A DNA stretch of 64,000 bases from Laburnicola sp. R22_1 (Eukaryota; Ascomycota; Dothideomycetes; Pleosporales; Didymosphaeriaceae): the NCBI GenBank assembly GCA_014281115.1, contig JACONQ010000018.1:1550001-1614000 (forward strand). Direction: 5' to 3'. Shown piece by piece: positions 20,603-33,690 of this stretch. The position numbers and the translations under genes were made by a program. Position 1 is the first letter of the stretch. Each line of letters begins with the position of its first letter. The notes beneath the pieces are model-generated. The model saw only the letters and a program-made list of their open reading frames with translations. It ran no database searches and was not told the origin of the DNA.

Positions 20603-20904
20603 CACGACGTCTCAAACTTCGACGAATAAACATGTCTTCATCTTCACGGCGTTTAGAACGGGTCGTCTACCATTATCTATACATTGGGCTTGCTTTTAAG
20701 CACTGGTGTTTGGGGACATATGGGTTTGTAGATAGATGGGTATTGATTTTATGTTTACTCTATAATACACTTTCTTACTTATCATACGTGCACGTTAGAC
20801 CTTTATGTCAATTATACACACACAAAAAACTCCTAGCCGAGTTTAAAAGGTCATCAAACAGCCACGTATCTTACCGCCATACACCCATCCCCACCTCGGC
20901 CCGC
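20603..20904. other. Convergent intergenic region
   Basis: 302 bp between the 3' ends of the E2 gene and the GH131 gene, T-rich and A/C-rich. It presumably holds both 3' untranslated regions. Confidence 0.4.
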
Positions 20905-22106
20905 CTACAACGAAACACACCCCCCAGCACTATCCTCCAGGAACACACCCCCATAAATCTGCCCCTCGTCCAGCCCGCTCTCCTGGAACCCCCCATTCAC
21001 CACATCCGACGTCCCCGTCGGCTTCTTCAGCATCCCGATTTGGAACTGCCCACCCCCCGAGAGAGACACGTCTGTGGGGCCGGCGACGGACGAGAGCGCT
21101 GCGGTGGCGGTCGAGTGGAAGATTTGGACTTGGCTGGTTGGGGGGTGGGTTAGTACAGCACAGTACAGCATATCAACATATCTCATCATATGAACAAAAT
21201 GAGATGGAGCGGGGAGGTGCGGAGGGAAAGAGGAGGGGGCAGCATGAACGTACTTCTTCTCATAATCCAGCGTCATCGCGAAGTTCTGCCACTGCGACAT
21301 GTCCATGGCCGTCTGGAAGAGGATAGTGTTATTTTGGTCTAGGATTTTAAAGTCCGAGGCGTTTGAGGCGGAGCAGTTTGCGGGTTGGGTGAGGAGTTGG
21401 CCGGTTTGGAATTGGATTTGGTTGGCGGAGAAGTCGGCTTTTTCGTGCCATATGTTCTGTGGGGGGGATTGTTAGTGGGTGGGTTGTTTGGGGTTTTTTT
21501 GGGGGCTTTGTGGGTTAAGAGGGAGGGAGGGGGTTGTATTGTTTTTGGGTCTGGGCATTTCGACATCATCATTCATTCCATCTTGAAAAGACGAGACGTG
21601 GAAGTTGAGAAGAGAGAAAAGAACACTGGGGCGAAATGGAGGAGGGCAATTCTCACCAAATACTCATGCGAAACATTCAACGCCCTCGCCTTATCCTGCC
21701 TCACACTCCAATGCAACGTCTTCACCCCCCTCTGCCCCTCCCCATCCGGCGCATCCTCCAAAAACTGCAACCCCACTCTGCGAAACCCCTTCTGCTTCTG
21801 GAAAATACTCTGATCGCTAATCGTCACCTCGACAGCCGCATGCTCCGCCGTGTCGAACCGCGAGCGCATCACATTGGGGAATTTTAGAATCTGGCTCCAT
21901 GTGAGGTTGTTGCCTTTGACGTTGTCGGCGTTGTAGATGGTGTTGGTTGCGGCGCTGTCGAAGAGGGTGGGGTTGGCGGCGAAGGCGGTGGGGATGCGGC
22001 CGTCGAAGACGAGAGGGCAGGTTATAGGGGCGGATTGGGCGAGGGTGGCCGTGGCGCTGAGGAGGAGGAGCGGGAGGAGTGGGAGCGTGGTAGTGTGGTG
22101 GTGCAT
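20905..22106 (-). CDS. Secreted glycoside hydrolase family 131-type protein
   Basis: Three exons: 21657-22106, 21254-21456 and 20905-21133; introns of 200 bp (GTGAGA...CACAG) and 120 bp (GTACGT...CCAG), each with a CTAAC branch. The product is 293 residues. I chose the ATG at 22106 over one 33 bp upstream because it starts directly at a signal peptide (a Leu-rich core, then SATATLAQSA). The mature protein begins CPLVFDGRIP. Further family-like segments are YVKG-like VKGNNLTWSQILKFP, VEVTISDQSIF, GVKTLHWSV, WQNFAMTLDYEK, FQIGMLKKPTGTS, and the ending GLDEGQIYGGVFLEDSAGG. I recognise this as GH131, fungal beta-glucanases acting on beta-1,3/1,4/1,6-glucans. An extracellular cell-wall-degrading role is expected. 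Confidence 0.88.
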
Positions 22107-22764
22107 GGTTGTGGAGAGGAGTACTAGACAGGTAGACAAGTATTTAATTCAACAATTCGATATACGTGCGTACGTGGGTAATGAGACGATTTATACGCCC
22201 GCGAGCGACGTCGATGACACTGACTGATGGCGATAATAAGGTTGTTCTCTGTCAAGACTCAAAACCCCATATTGCATCGGGCGTATCGTCCCGCGCCTCA
22301 CGGACGCGCCTAAAAGACCTTCATTTCGCCTTGCTACTTGAGGCGCCGAACAACACGTTACCTATTACTGTTGAGCGCGTACCGCTGATACCAGACGTAT
22401 TATGCCATGAGTAGGGCCGGTGTGCCATCAGCACCGCGACACAGATGAAATATCCGGCAATCTGGCTCAAGGCTCCGGGCTATTTGCGGGGCGCAGCTAG
22501 GGGTTCGCCATATTAGCTACGGGACCGCACACCCGCTGTTTGAGAAAGACAGCGGAACTTCTGGAACAGTGTCAAAAGGGTTAGACGGGGCACTCGGGTC
22601 CTCACATCGGAAAGTGAGAAACGCCGAAAAGGCGCTCGGTGTACACGACCTCTCCGTGCCGGTACTATTCGGCGCTACTGTCAAACACATGTAATGTAGA
22701 TTTGATCCGTTGAGTACTTTGTTAAGTTTTACACAGTGCATAGTTTAAAGTTAATAATTATATC
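22107..22764. other. Intergenic; nothing recognised
   Basis: GH131 promoter region, then sequence without a supportable gene up to the start of the TA-rich island. Confidence 0.4.
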
Positions 22765-24900
22765 AACATTACCGCTCCCGCACCTGACCTCTACTCTCCT
22801 AGTAATAGTTATTAAAGATCTTCGTCGTGTGGAGATTCTAACCAAGGTCCCTAGTAGTAGTTATATACAGTAACACTATAAGCTTTAACCATCGCCTTTT
22901 CTTTGTGAATTAACTTTACATGTGGGAGTAGTGCGCGCTAAGACTGCTAAGCTTGCTTAGCAGTTTAAACACGTGTTTTTTTATAATTACCTTTTTATAA
23001 TCTTTTTATTTACTAAGTAGAGAACTTTACTTTTTTATATTATTTAAAATAAAAGCCTTTATTATTTTATTTATAAGTAATTAATTTAATACTATATATA
23101 CTTTTTTAATAAACTTTTACTATTAAACTTTAGTTATACTTACTATTTTTTACGCTCTTTTTATTTGCTAAGTAAGAGCCTTTACTTTTTTATATTATTT
23201 ATATATTATTAATTAACTACCTAGAAGAAGAATAATAAAGGCTTTTATCTTAAATAATATAATAAAAAAGTGAAGCCCTTTGCTTAGTAATTATAAAAAG
23301 TGTAAAAAGATAATTAAAAAAAATATTGTTTACAGTTTTTTTATAGCGTTAATTAAATCTATCTAGGGGTAAAATAATAAAGACTTTTATCTTAAATAAT
23401 ATAATAAAGAAAGCAGAGTCCCCTACTTAGTAATTAAAAAGAGCGTGGTTTTTTTTATGTGGCGTTAAATTAACTACCTAGAAGTAGCATAATAAAGGCT
23501 TTTATCTTAAATAACATAATAAAAAAAGCAGAGCCCTCTGCTTAGTAATAAAAAAAGTGTAAAAAGGTAGTTCTAAAAATGCGCATTTAAACTACTAAGC
23601 AAGCTTAGTAGTCTTAGTATAAGGCTTCTATAAGTAAATTTTTTATAAAGAGGCCACTTAGAACTTTAGGGAAGAGATAAAATAGCTTTAGCGCTACTAC
23701 GCTATAGTTATTTATCTCTATCCCTTACTATTCTAATTATTATAAATAATATAAGTTATATTAATAGATATATACTATTTTTTATAAGTAGGATAAAATT
23801 AATATATACTAAATATACTATTACTTTATTACTATATTAAGATTATTTTTAATAAATCTTCTATTATCTCTCTATATTCTACTATCTACTTAGTTAATGG
23901 TAGCCCTACTAACGCTAAGGTACTTACTAATACTAATAAGTATACGCTAGAGTTCTATATAACTATTACCTAGATAATAACTATACTAGAGTTCTATTCT
24001 ATTTATAAGATACTTATTTAGTGTAAGAAGAAATAGATATACTTAACTATTTATAAGACTATTCTTATCTACTAGTTAGATTAGCAGCTAGTTTAGTTTA
24101 CTAAAATAAAATAATTATATTTTCGCTCTAGTAGATATAATTACTCCTTATTAGTACTAACATTCTCTAGTAGAGAATATAAGAGAATAATAAGATCTTT
24201 ATTAATAAGCTCTAGTATAGTAAAAGTATTATATAGATCTATAAGATTCTTCTAGCTATAATTATAGCTACTACTACGTTAGCTTATTTAAGCGAGTATA
24301 CTATATAAGTAGCGTGTAAGTGTAAATAGTTAATAATAGTAATACTAGTAGTAATAATATAAGTAGGCTATATATAGTATAAGTAAACCTTATATTAGAA
24401 CTAAAAGCTTAAAGGTATTAGGGGGTGCAAGTAAGTTTAAACTATTATTACGTTATTAAGTAGTATTTAAGATTGGTCTTTAATTAGAATTAGGTGCTAT
24501 ACATAGTAGTATATAATAATCTTCTATCTTAACCTACTTTAACCTTAAACTAAAAAAACAGGTTTAAAAAGGTGTTTAGCAAGCCGACTATTTTTTTTTA
24601 TAATTAAGAAATTTCTAATAAAAAGATTATAATAATAGTAATTATCTCTCCTACTATTATAGATATAGAAAAGCGTTTTAAGGTGGTAATAAAAAGGGGT
24701 TAGCGTGTTGGCCTAAGCTCGCTAAGCGAGCTTGGCGCGCTCACTCCAACTAAAAAAAAATCCACATGCAAAACTATAGGTAAGGCCACATCGCCGATGT
24801 TATTTATAATAAAAGCCTTTGTTGTCCTACTCCTAGGTAGATTAATTTAACGCTATATAGAAGGTTAAGTTAACTATAAACTAATATAAATAAATGAATG
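22765..24900. repeat. RIP island: TA-rich decayed repeats
   Basis: About 2.1 kb of sequence dominated by TA, TTA and TAG words with stop codons in every frame. This is the signature of RIP-mutated repeats. It contains a fold-back element (22937-23619), several copies of a roughly 110-bp unit, and a partial unit at about 24800-24853. The edge at about 22765-22890 resembles 2390-2480. No coding capacity of the original elements survives, so I cannot assign a transposon class. Confidence 0.8.
22937..23619. mobile_element. RIP-decayed fold-back element
   Basis: The ends are inverted copies of each other: the left CTAAGACTGCTAAGCTTGC and the right end read in reverse, CTAAGACTACTAAGCTTGC, continuing about 35 bp with only transition differences. 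The inside is made of a shared unit in opposite orientations: minus copies at about 22984-23069 and 23143-23195, plus copies at about 23229-23313, 23365-23440 and 23488-23573. The whole thus forms a large imperfect palindrome of about 680 bp. It has no frame; it would be non-autonomous. Confidence 0.6.
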
Positions 24901-25533
24901 AATAATGTAGATTTGAAGTCGCAAGGCGACAAGAGCACGCGGCAACAATAAGCGACCATGGAAAACGACAGACAATGATTTTCTACTTTTTATAATGGAA
25001 CCAATAAAGACGTAATGGAGAAGCCCTATCCAGACACCATAGCAGCACGCTCAATTTAGATGATGATCCCAGGTGCGTGTTACGCCCTGTAAGATGCATC
25101 TTTGGATCTTTGGACGCCATGATTGAAGTGTCCGACTAGGTGCAGTCTTCTCCAGCGGGTTCGAGCTGGTATATCGACATGACCGAGATAGGCAAGGGCT
25201 GACATGATGAATGATAGCAACAGGCAACCCTCTTCCCTTGTCCTCCTGCGCAATGCGCACACGACACGACCTGAGTCGCACAACTCCCCAAGCGGGCTCC
25301 CTCGAGCTGATATGGTGCCATACGAACTGCGGATTGGGCTGTTTGAGGTGTCGATACAAGTCTTTAACATGACTATCCTGCGCTTGGAGGGCCAATGATG
25401 TTGGCTGCCACCATCGAACTGGGGCCGGCAAACGCCACCCATGGCGCTCCGGCGGGATGCTCATGTTAGCGACAGTATGTGTTCGTTCAGTCCCGGAGAC
25501 ACAATCCTAGGATGTAGAGGCTTCGTAAGATAA

Positions 25534-28500
25534 TCAGTCATAGTTCGTCGGGCCGCCAATCTGGCTTGCAAAAGCCGTAGAGACACTCCTAGCGTCATCG
25601 TCATCGGCACCAAGCCCACGTAGCCCGCGGTTGCCGCCGTAACCGACAGGGGCGTTTTCGTTGCGTCGAGTAGACTCCACGAACCGGCTCAAGCGATCAG
25701 ACTGGCTCAAAGATGTGGGCTTGTTGTAGTCATTCAGACTCAAGCCCGTCAAACTAATACCGCCGGGTCCATCGGCAATGCTGCTCCTCGTATCCGTCAT
25801 TTCGCTGGCGGCCACTGACTCGCCAGCGATGCTGGGAGCGCCGTTCTTGCCCTTGTGGGGTGCAGTGCGGCCAGGTAACGGCCAGCTCTCTTGGAAGTTG
25901 GAGAACATCGGAGGATAATTCGAGGGCACATTAACACCTCCACCGCCAAGAGCTGAAGAGTGAACTGAGGAGACATCATCTGGAATATATCCGACAATCG
26001 AACCGTTGTCATTGTATTCTTGGCGCTTGCTACCATTCCATCCAGTGGCTTGACGACCAGAAGTCATTGCGTTGGCATGCTGATAGGCCATCTGGTACCG
26101 TTGCGGTCCGCGGTAGGATTGCTTCGGGCGGCTGAATTGGAGAAGCGACACCTGCAAATTGGTCAAAGGGCCTTCCACAAGGCAGTTGCGATCCTTGAAG
26201 TGGAGAAGTAGATAATGCCACAGTGGGTGCTTGGAGAGGACCTTGGGATTCCCTAGAATGACGAGACCGTACTTGGCTCGAGTGAGAGCTACATTGAGAC
26301 GGCGTGGATCGCTCAAGAAACCGATACCTTGGTGGTCGTTGGAACGAACACAAGAAACGATGATGAAATCTTTTTCACGTCCCTGAAAGGCGTCAACCGA
26401 GGCTACTTCAACTTCTTTGTAGTTCTCTTTCTTAAAGCTTCCAGTAGCCTGCATGGAGCTGACAACGTAGCTGCGTTGCCCTTCGTACGGTGTGATGATA
26501 CCAATATCACCGGGCGGGACACCGGCCTTGAAAAACCGGGTAACAATCTTCTCTACATTCTGAGCTTCGGTGCGGTTCAGGTATGATGTGCCGGAGGCCG
26601 AAATTTCTTCCGCGCCGATATTGGACCAAAACATCATGGGATTGTCGCCAACAGGCCACGGGAAGTCGACGTCGCGGCGGATGCGATCCTGCATGGTGAC
26701 ACCGTTCTGCAGCGATCCTTCGTAGAACATGTTCGACGGGAATTGGGATAAGCAAGGGTGCATACGATATTGCACCTGTAATCGGATTGGGGAGCAGCCA
26801 AGAATGACCAATCGTTCGAATAGAGACTGGTTGAGACCAGCAGTGGCGGCCTTCTTATTCATAATCACAGGGCCAAGCTGTTGGTGATCACCTACAAGCA
26901 CGACTTGTTTGCATCCCAAGACAAGCGGAATCATGCACTCGGGCTCCGCAGACTGCGTCGATTCGTCGATCAGGACGGTCCGGAACTTCATCTTAGAGAG
27001 CCTTGGGTCCCCGGCGCCAACACAGGTGCAGCAAATAACATCGGCTGCGTTGAGAATCTCGCGTTCCGCAGCACGAGTGAGTTGCTTGAACTTCTTTTCG
27101 TCCTGGCTGGAGAGTTCCCCGACATCACTCTTGAGTTGATTGAGCTTATTCAACTCAACGTTCGTGTCGTTCATGCGGACTTGCTCATGGAGCGACAGGA
27201 AATTGACTGGTGATTCGACATCTTCCCTAGACTTGGCGGTGACGCGTACTGTCTTCAATCCAGTCAAGTGAATCCGCTCACACAACTGATCGACGGCAAC
27301 ATTGGAAGGTGCACAGACAAGCACCGGGCCACCATTGATCTTGCACAGATGGAAAATGATGGTCGCAGAAGTGACGGTCTTTCCGGTACCGGGTGGTCCT
27401 TGAATCAAGCTCAAGGGCTTCTGCAGTACGCTCTTGACTGCATTAATCTGGCTGCCGTTCAGCTCGGGGAGACCTGGCACGCTGAACTTGCGCGGCAGCT
27501 GGATCTTCATGGGTGCTGACGCGACTTCGTGGCCTAGAAGGCGATGGAAAATGTAGCCGGAAACACTCATTTCGTCGATGGCGAATGTCTTCATGGCGTG
27601 CTGCATGCGGTCGAACGAGGTGGCCTTCCAGACATAGTCAGCGCTAAAGTTATGGGTGCATTCAGTAGGGACAGATTTGTGGTCGCCCTTGGTCCGCAGC
27701 TCAATGGTGACTTCATCGGATTGATTGTTCGGAATCTTGATCACATAGCCAACCCCCTCCCAGTGAGGTCGCAACTCTCCGGTGTACCTCAGGCGCATTT
27801 CGTCTCCCACAGCGAGCTTCACGTCGCCCAGCTCGAGCTTCGGCAGGACAAAGCTGGCCGTATGCTTGTTGTTGAGAGCCACGTCCCAGCGCACAACAAG
27901 CCCATCCTGGGATTGCGATTCTTTTAGCTTGCGGTCGTAGTCGGCCTCGATCTTCACAAGTGGCCCGAAGACGTTCTGGTACTGGAACGCATCATCGTAG
28001 CGGAGCAGAACCTTGGCAATCACCTCCTCTTGACCGGCGCCCTTCTCCAGGTCGGCAATGGTGGCGGTCGCATTGTCCTTCCAGAGCTCCTCCAACTTGG
28101 CGATCATCTGCGGACTGAGGTGGCGGGCACGAAGCTGTTCTTGGTCGGTCGGCGGGGGCACGAGCCAGGGCAGGAAGGAGCGGTCCTCGATCAGCGGCTG
28201 CCAACGCGACGTGTCCCAGTTCATGTCCTTTTGCGAGGGCATCGCGGCGCAGGGCTGGCGGCACAGCAGGACCACGACCGTGTCCGACTTGGCGGGGATG
28301 AAGCCGAGCAGGAAGACGTTCTTGGTGCCACAATTGTAGCATTCGAGGATGGTGTCGCCTAGCGAGGAGAGCGGGTGCAGCTGCACCTCCTTGTGGCGGG
28401 CGCGGACGAGGTGGTTGATGATGTGCGAGGACGACGTGTTGCCACGGGCGCTGCAGAACCACTTGTTGCAGGCCAGGCACTTGACCACGCTGCCGGCGTT

Positions 28501-28840
28501 GTGGATGCCGCAGTAGCTACGCTGCTGTCAGTGGCGCCTGGGACCGGGGGCTGTACACTTACGCGCAGGCATGGGCGGGCAGCTCGACGTCCTCCTCTTG
28601 CTTGACGCCCGCCTTGCCCTTGGCGCCGTCCACGGGCATGCTCACCATGCTCTCCAGATCGTCGTCATCGTCGTACATGTCCGTCTCCTCGTCGTCCATG
28701 CGGCGCCTGCGCGAGGCTGTCATGCCGCGCGAGAGGTCGCCGTCCAGGATGCTTTCGTCGTCGCCAGCGCCGGCGTTGATGGTGGCGGCTGAGTCGGACA
28801 CCAGGTGGTTGCCCATGTGTGTGAAGGCGCCTTCCATCAT
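25534..28840 (-). CDS. UPF1: UPF1/NAM7 RNA helicase of nonsense-mediated decay
   Basis: ATP-dependent superfamily 1 RNA helicase that triggers nonsense-mediated mRNA decay with UPF2 and UPF3. Exons 28563-28840 and 25534-28516 (46-bp intron, GTAAGT...GCGTAG) give 1,086 residues. The ATG at 28840 is the first in-frame ATG; other frames upstream lack one. After an acidic N-terminus ([10 protein letters not shown]) the Cys/His-rich UPF2-binding domain starts at about residue 92 ([31 protein letters not shown]). The helicase core has Walker A GPPGTGKT (466-473), Walker B-type DEST (610-613), [14 protein letters not shown] and [13 protein letters not shown] with [15 protein letters not shown]. The C-terminal tail is Gly/Ser/Gln-rich with SQ/TQ-like sites, as in other UPF1 proteins. 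Confidence 0.97.
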
Positions 28841-30240
28841 TGCTGGGCCGCCTCGGCTGGGGTTGAAGATGGGGGGATTTCTCGAGTTGGGGTGGGCAGC
28901 AGCAGGTGCGGGGCCAGAGGCTGCTGGCGGGGCGGTAGTTTTCAGCGTGAGCAGAGGCCGTTCACACCATCTCTTGGAAAATCGCAAGCGGGCGCAGCGT
29001 GTTTGCGCGTATGAACGAACATGTGTTTGTGGCGGGCGAAAGATTGTTGAAGACTGAAGTGGGCTGCCGTCTTGGCGGGCCCGTGCGCATTTCAGGGTTC
29101 ACCTGGCACCACCATCGGAACATTTCACCACACGTCTCTCGAGTCCGCTGCCTATGCTCTGCCAAAGCGCTTTATCGTTCTCTTTTCAATCCCTCTCGCG
29201 CGCGACTGGACGCGTCTGTCACAGCGCCAAACATTTACAGCCCGCTGAAGAGTGCCAGCTGTTCGCTCTCGTTCGTTCACAGCACATGTGCCCCCGCAGG
29301 CCCGAGCCGAACTTGTATGACCTGCAGAGCGGAGAGCCGCATCAAGCCAGGCCATGATTGGCCTACAGGCGTCATTGCTTTATTTTTTATTCGTTTTTAT
29401 TAGGCTATTCTCACTAAGAGGGACGTCAGCCAGCCATAGTAATTGTATACGCTTAGTTATTAATTACATAATATTAGTTTAGTGCACTATGCCTGTTTAT
29501 ATACTAGTAACTACTCTATACTTACATGCTGTAAGTACATGTAACGCGTTACTGTAGGCAGAACTGACGACCGTCGACCGGCTCCCCGCAAGTCCGCACC
29601 ATTGGGTCATTGCTTTATACTTTACTTCACCTTAGTTCTTCCCCCTAGGAGACTAATATAGCTTGAGAAATCGAGCCGGAAGGGAACTGAAAGAGCAGGG
29701 GACTGTCTACTGGAGCCGTACCACGGTGGCCAGATACCGCCCTTCTACAAACGGGCTCTTCGCAGCATCGGAGTTTCGCGCTACATTTACCTAGGTACCT
29801 AACCTTGGAATGCATAGGATCACGTGGCCTGCCTTTTACGTACACCGTACGTACTCAGGTACCTAGGTACTTTCGAAGGTGTGCCAAGTACCTAGGTAAG
29901 TCAGGTGTTATGCAGAAGGATCGATTGCCCTTCGGCACGACTCCGAATTACTTCGGAGCATGCCACGTCGCAGGGGTGCCGTCCGCTAATCCATCACCTG
30001 CCGTCCCGGGGTACATGAGTGCAGTTGTCAGTGGACATCACACCAACCGCTTCGGTTTACCCTTATGCGAGCTTCAACTATTGCATCCGTGGCCAAGGGC
30101 GGGAGCCTGCATTGTCCTCGTCGTCAGGCCACGCTTGCCTTGCAATGACTGCGTACACTGCGTCACAGGTGCAGCTGGATGCCATTTGGGGTCGCCGTGC
30201 CTCCACGACACGCATCAATCTGCTGCACCGCACACATTCC
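28841..30240. other. Intergenic; UPF1 promoter and TA-rich patch
   Basis: UPF1 promoter region, then a TA-rich patch at about 29395-29520 and three exact TACCTAGGTA palindromes (29788, 29860, 29889). A perfect palindrome GTAACGCGTTAC is near 29541. No gene supported. Confidence 0.4.
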
Positions 30241-31085
30241 TAATTATATATAGCTAGAGCTAAGGAAGTACTTAGCTAGATAGAATTTACTAATAAAATA
30301 CTATGTGTTGTTAAATTATCTAAAAGTAGAATAATAAAGGCTTTTATTTGAAATAATATAATAAAAAAAGTAGACCTTCTTACTTTAAGTTAGTAATTAA
30401 AAAGAGTGTAAAAAAAGTAATTATAAAAAAAGCGACTTATATAGCGACTTATATATAATATATTACTACTACTAAGTAATATTATTATTATATTATTTTA
30501 AGTAAACTTATTTAAGTAATATATAAAGAGAGCTATATTCTAAAAACTATATCTTTTAGCTTTCTAAATTTATACTATATATACATATAAATATATCTAA
30601 CTATAAAAGTATACTTTTTAATAATTACCTTCTCACGCTCTTTTTAATTACTAAGTAGGGGGCTCTGCCTTTTTTATTATATTATTTAAGATAAAAGCCT
30701 TTGTTATCCTACCCCTAGGTAGATTTAATTAACGCTATATACTTTTAAAATATAGCTTTCTTTATATATTAGTATTTTACAATTACTTAAAGTTATTATT
30801 ACTATTATTTTTAAAACTATAAATTCCTCTAAATTTCTATAAATTATTATAAATATTAAGTAATATATAGTATTACTCTTTTTATTTACAAAGTAACGGG
30901 CTTTACTTTTTTATATTATTTAAAATAAAAGCCTTTATTATTCTATTATTAACTAGATTAAATGAATACTATAAGTAAATAAATAAGAATAATAGTATTT
31001 TACTAGTAAATGCTACTTATTAAAGTATTACTAAAACTTTATTATATATAGCTAAAAATATATATAGTGTAGTAGATTAATGCGT
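30241..31085. repeat. Second RIP island
   Basis: TA-rich, with stop codons in all frames. It carries copies of the same roughly 110-bp unit as the 22.9-23.6 kb island: plus orientation at about 30328-30422, minus at about 30621-30740 and 30873-30970. The copy at 30621-30740 is the least decayed and shows the unit most clearly (starting AATTACC, with AAAAGCCTTTG inside and CCTAGGTAGA near its end). Confidence 0.75.
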
Positions 31086-32965
31086 GCTGTGCAGGCTTAG
31101 CGTTTGGGGTCGGAACACTGGCCAATCCTAGCCATGTAGCTGACCCGAGTGAGGGGCATTCTCTTAGTATGGATAATGAAGGTGCAGCTGTTCGCTCTAA
31201 GCACGGCTAAGCTGGAGAGGACATATGTCGGTTAGTGACGGACAGTTCGCTTGCGCTCGCTTCACTGACATTTTCCCGGCTTCTTCTCGCACTATCGAAT
31301 CCCCGCAAACTTGAACCGCACCATGGGTCTAAACGGCTTGTCAATCGAAGATCGCAAGCGGGAACAGTCGTTGTCGCGATGCCACGTTTACACTGACAGC
31401 CACTCCTTTTGCCCGCCCACCAATGACCACAGTTCAGCACCACACCTCGTGCAACCTTCACAGCCGAGCTTCTTCTGGGTGCCGCAGGATCCGCTCCATG
31501 CGGAGATATACCCATGTATCTTATTTGCATTCAGGCCCCGAAGATGTTGGGGTCGGGACTGCAGCAATGGTGAGATACCTACGCATGATCGTCAATCCTC
31601 TGGCGGCTACTACTGCGGCCAGCATGGAAGTATGCGTCCTCAAGCAAGGGAGATGATGAGTTTCTGTGCTAATGCTAGAATCTATCGAGTAATCGAGGTG
31701 AGAAGGACTGGTGTAGACGACCTACGGTCCTGTTAGCTGTCGATAACATGTCCAGAGAAACGAGATGACCTGGATTTTTATCCCGCACCTACAGACGATC
31801 ACATTGCATACTGCACAGTCCGTAAACAAGCGAGTCAGCTTGCATGGTCCCATGCCCTCCGGCCAGCTTCGCTTTGACAAATCACTGCCGTGTCAAAAGC
31901 AAGTGGTCGCATATGAATCGATGGACAGACGCTCCTTACTACAACCGCATGTCCATAACTCAAAAAGGGAAAGCGATTCATTCATTGCATTCAAACACGG
32001 TTCCACAAGCTAAAACTGCTAACCAGAAAATTCCGTGCGACCCAGACTATATTCTACCAAACGCAGAAAGTGAGCATTTCAAGTGTAACAAAGTCCAACG
32101 TAACGACAAGCACCTAGGCCTGCAACCATACCATGTAACAGGCAACGGCTCCTGCCGGCTCCTAATTGGCCTGTAGGAATACCAACGAGGCTGCTGGCTC
32201 ACACCATCCGCTATCCTAAGGGGTATCATCACACCAAGCTCACGTATGCCCTAAGCCACGCTACTCCGCAATTCGGAGTACAATGGGAGGCGACATGCGT
32301 ACGCACATAATTATGCGCATCCTATCACATCAGCGCACAGACAGAAGGAGATCCTTCGAACCTCGCAGTCGGTAATAATCCGAAGCCACTCGAGGCCTCC
32401 CCCTGCACCTGTCGTGCGACCACTCCCCAATCTGGGATGCACGAGGTGAGCATTTACATGCACGGCTTGCACTGCACATCGCTCGATTCGGGGGCCAAAC
32501 TAGAAGCTTCTTCACCGGTCTCTCACCGATCACAGGAGAGCTGCCATTTACGGTATGCTGGTAGACGTGCCGAAGGTAGACCCCAGATCAGAGGCTGCAT
32601 TGACGTACATACAGTCCTGTGCGACATATTAAACGCCGGCGGCCTCGTACTCGCTACATGGGACTAAAACGCATTACTCTGCAAGCTCAAGACGCGGCTC
32701 GCATTGTGTGGGGCGCTTGCTGCATACCTCCTCACAGCGCGTCGAAAAGCTGCCATGTCTACGCCGCATGCCTACCTTAGGTAGGTTATCCCTTCTCTCC
32801 CTCCATACGAACCCGCATCGGCGGTCGGTCGGACAGTTACTCGGCCAAACCGCTCGACGAATGAACCACCCCGCCGGTTCATTGTTCGATTCGATTCGAC
32901 AGCGCGCAACGCCAGCCAGCCTTCCCCCCCCGGCCCGCCCGCCGAGCCCCGATTAAATGTCTCAC

Positions 32966-32990
32966 TCACACACACACACACACACACACA
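32966..32990. repeat. CA dinucleotide microsatellite
   Basis: About 12 uninterrupted AC units. Confidence 0.9.
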
Positions 32991-33613
32991 GGACGTGCGG
33001 ATAGACCCGCCCATTGCCCCGCTCCGACCCAACGAAACTACTGTGAACGGAATTGAAGGATCCAGGCCACCCGCCCAGCGAAGCGCAGCGCCATTCTCAT
33101 CGGCCCATCACCTCACCCCACCCACCGGCATAATACATACTACACCGGTCCGTGGCGCTTTTCCCCGCTTTGTTTTTGATTTGTTTTTTTTCGGGGCGCA
33201 GTGCAGCAGCGGCGGCGGCGGCGGCGGTAGGTACGTACCTAGGCAGACAGGCAGGCAGAGGGGGGGAAGGGCGGCTTGGGCGCCGATACGCTGGGTTAGG
33301 GTGTGCGTGCCAGTTGCGTAGGATGGTGCGTGCGTGCGATGATCTGCCGCTCCGCACCCGCACCGTACCCGCACCCGGACTGTACCCGTGTGGTGCGCCC
33401 AATCCGGCGGGTCCGGAGGACGGGAGACTGGACTTGACTGGTGGGTGGCCAGGCACTCGCTTCTTTTTTTTCAGCTCCTGCGCTGGCAACTGGCTGGGGT
33501 TCAGCTCGGCTGGTTCGGCCAGGGCAGTGCAGTTCGGCGAGTTCAGCTCAGCTGGCTAGCGCGCTGCTGTGTGGAGTGGAAGCCCTGGAGAGGGGTTTTG
33601 GGATTTGCATCAT

Positions 33614-33690
33614 GATTGCGATTGCGATTGCGATTGCGATAGCGATGCGAATAGCGAATGCGAGTGCGACTGAGTACGAGTGCGAGTGAC
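33614..33690. repeat. GCGATT-type hexamer repeat
   Basis: Four near-perfect GATTGC units followed by degenerating GCGAAT/GCGAGT units. Confidence 0.8.

Noticed and set aside
22765..24900. CRISPR-like array from regularly spaced repeats
   Set aside because: The repeats are diverged, inverted and TA-rich in a eukaryotic genome; they are RIPped repeat copies.
25051..25464. 137-codon minus frame beside the UPF1 3' end
   Set aside because: Three overlapping frames on the same strand and no motif; more likely untranslated or relic sequence.
31311..31736. 141-codon + strand frame after the second RIP island
   Set aside because: Cys/His-rich by chance, no recognisable fold, overlaps frames on both strands.
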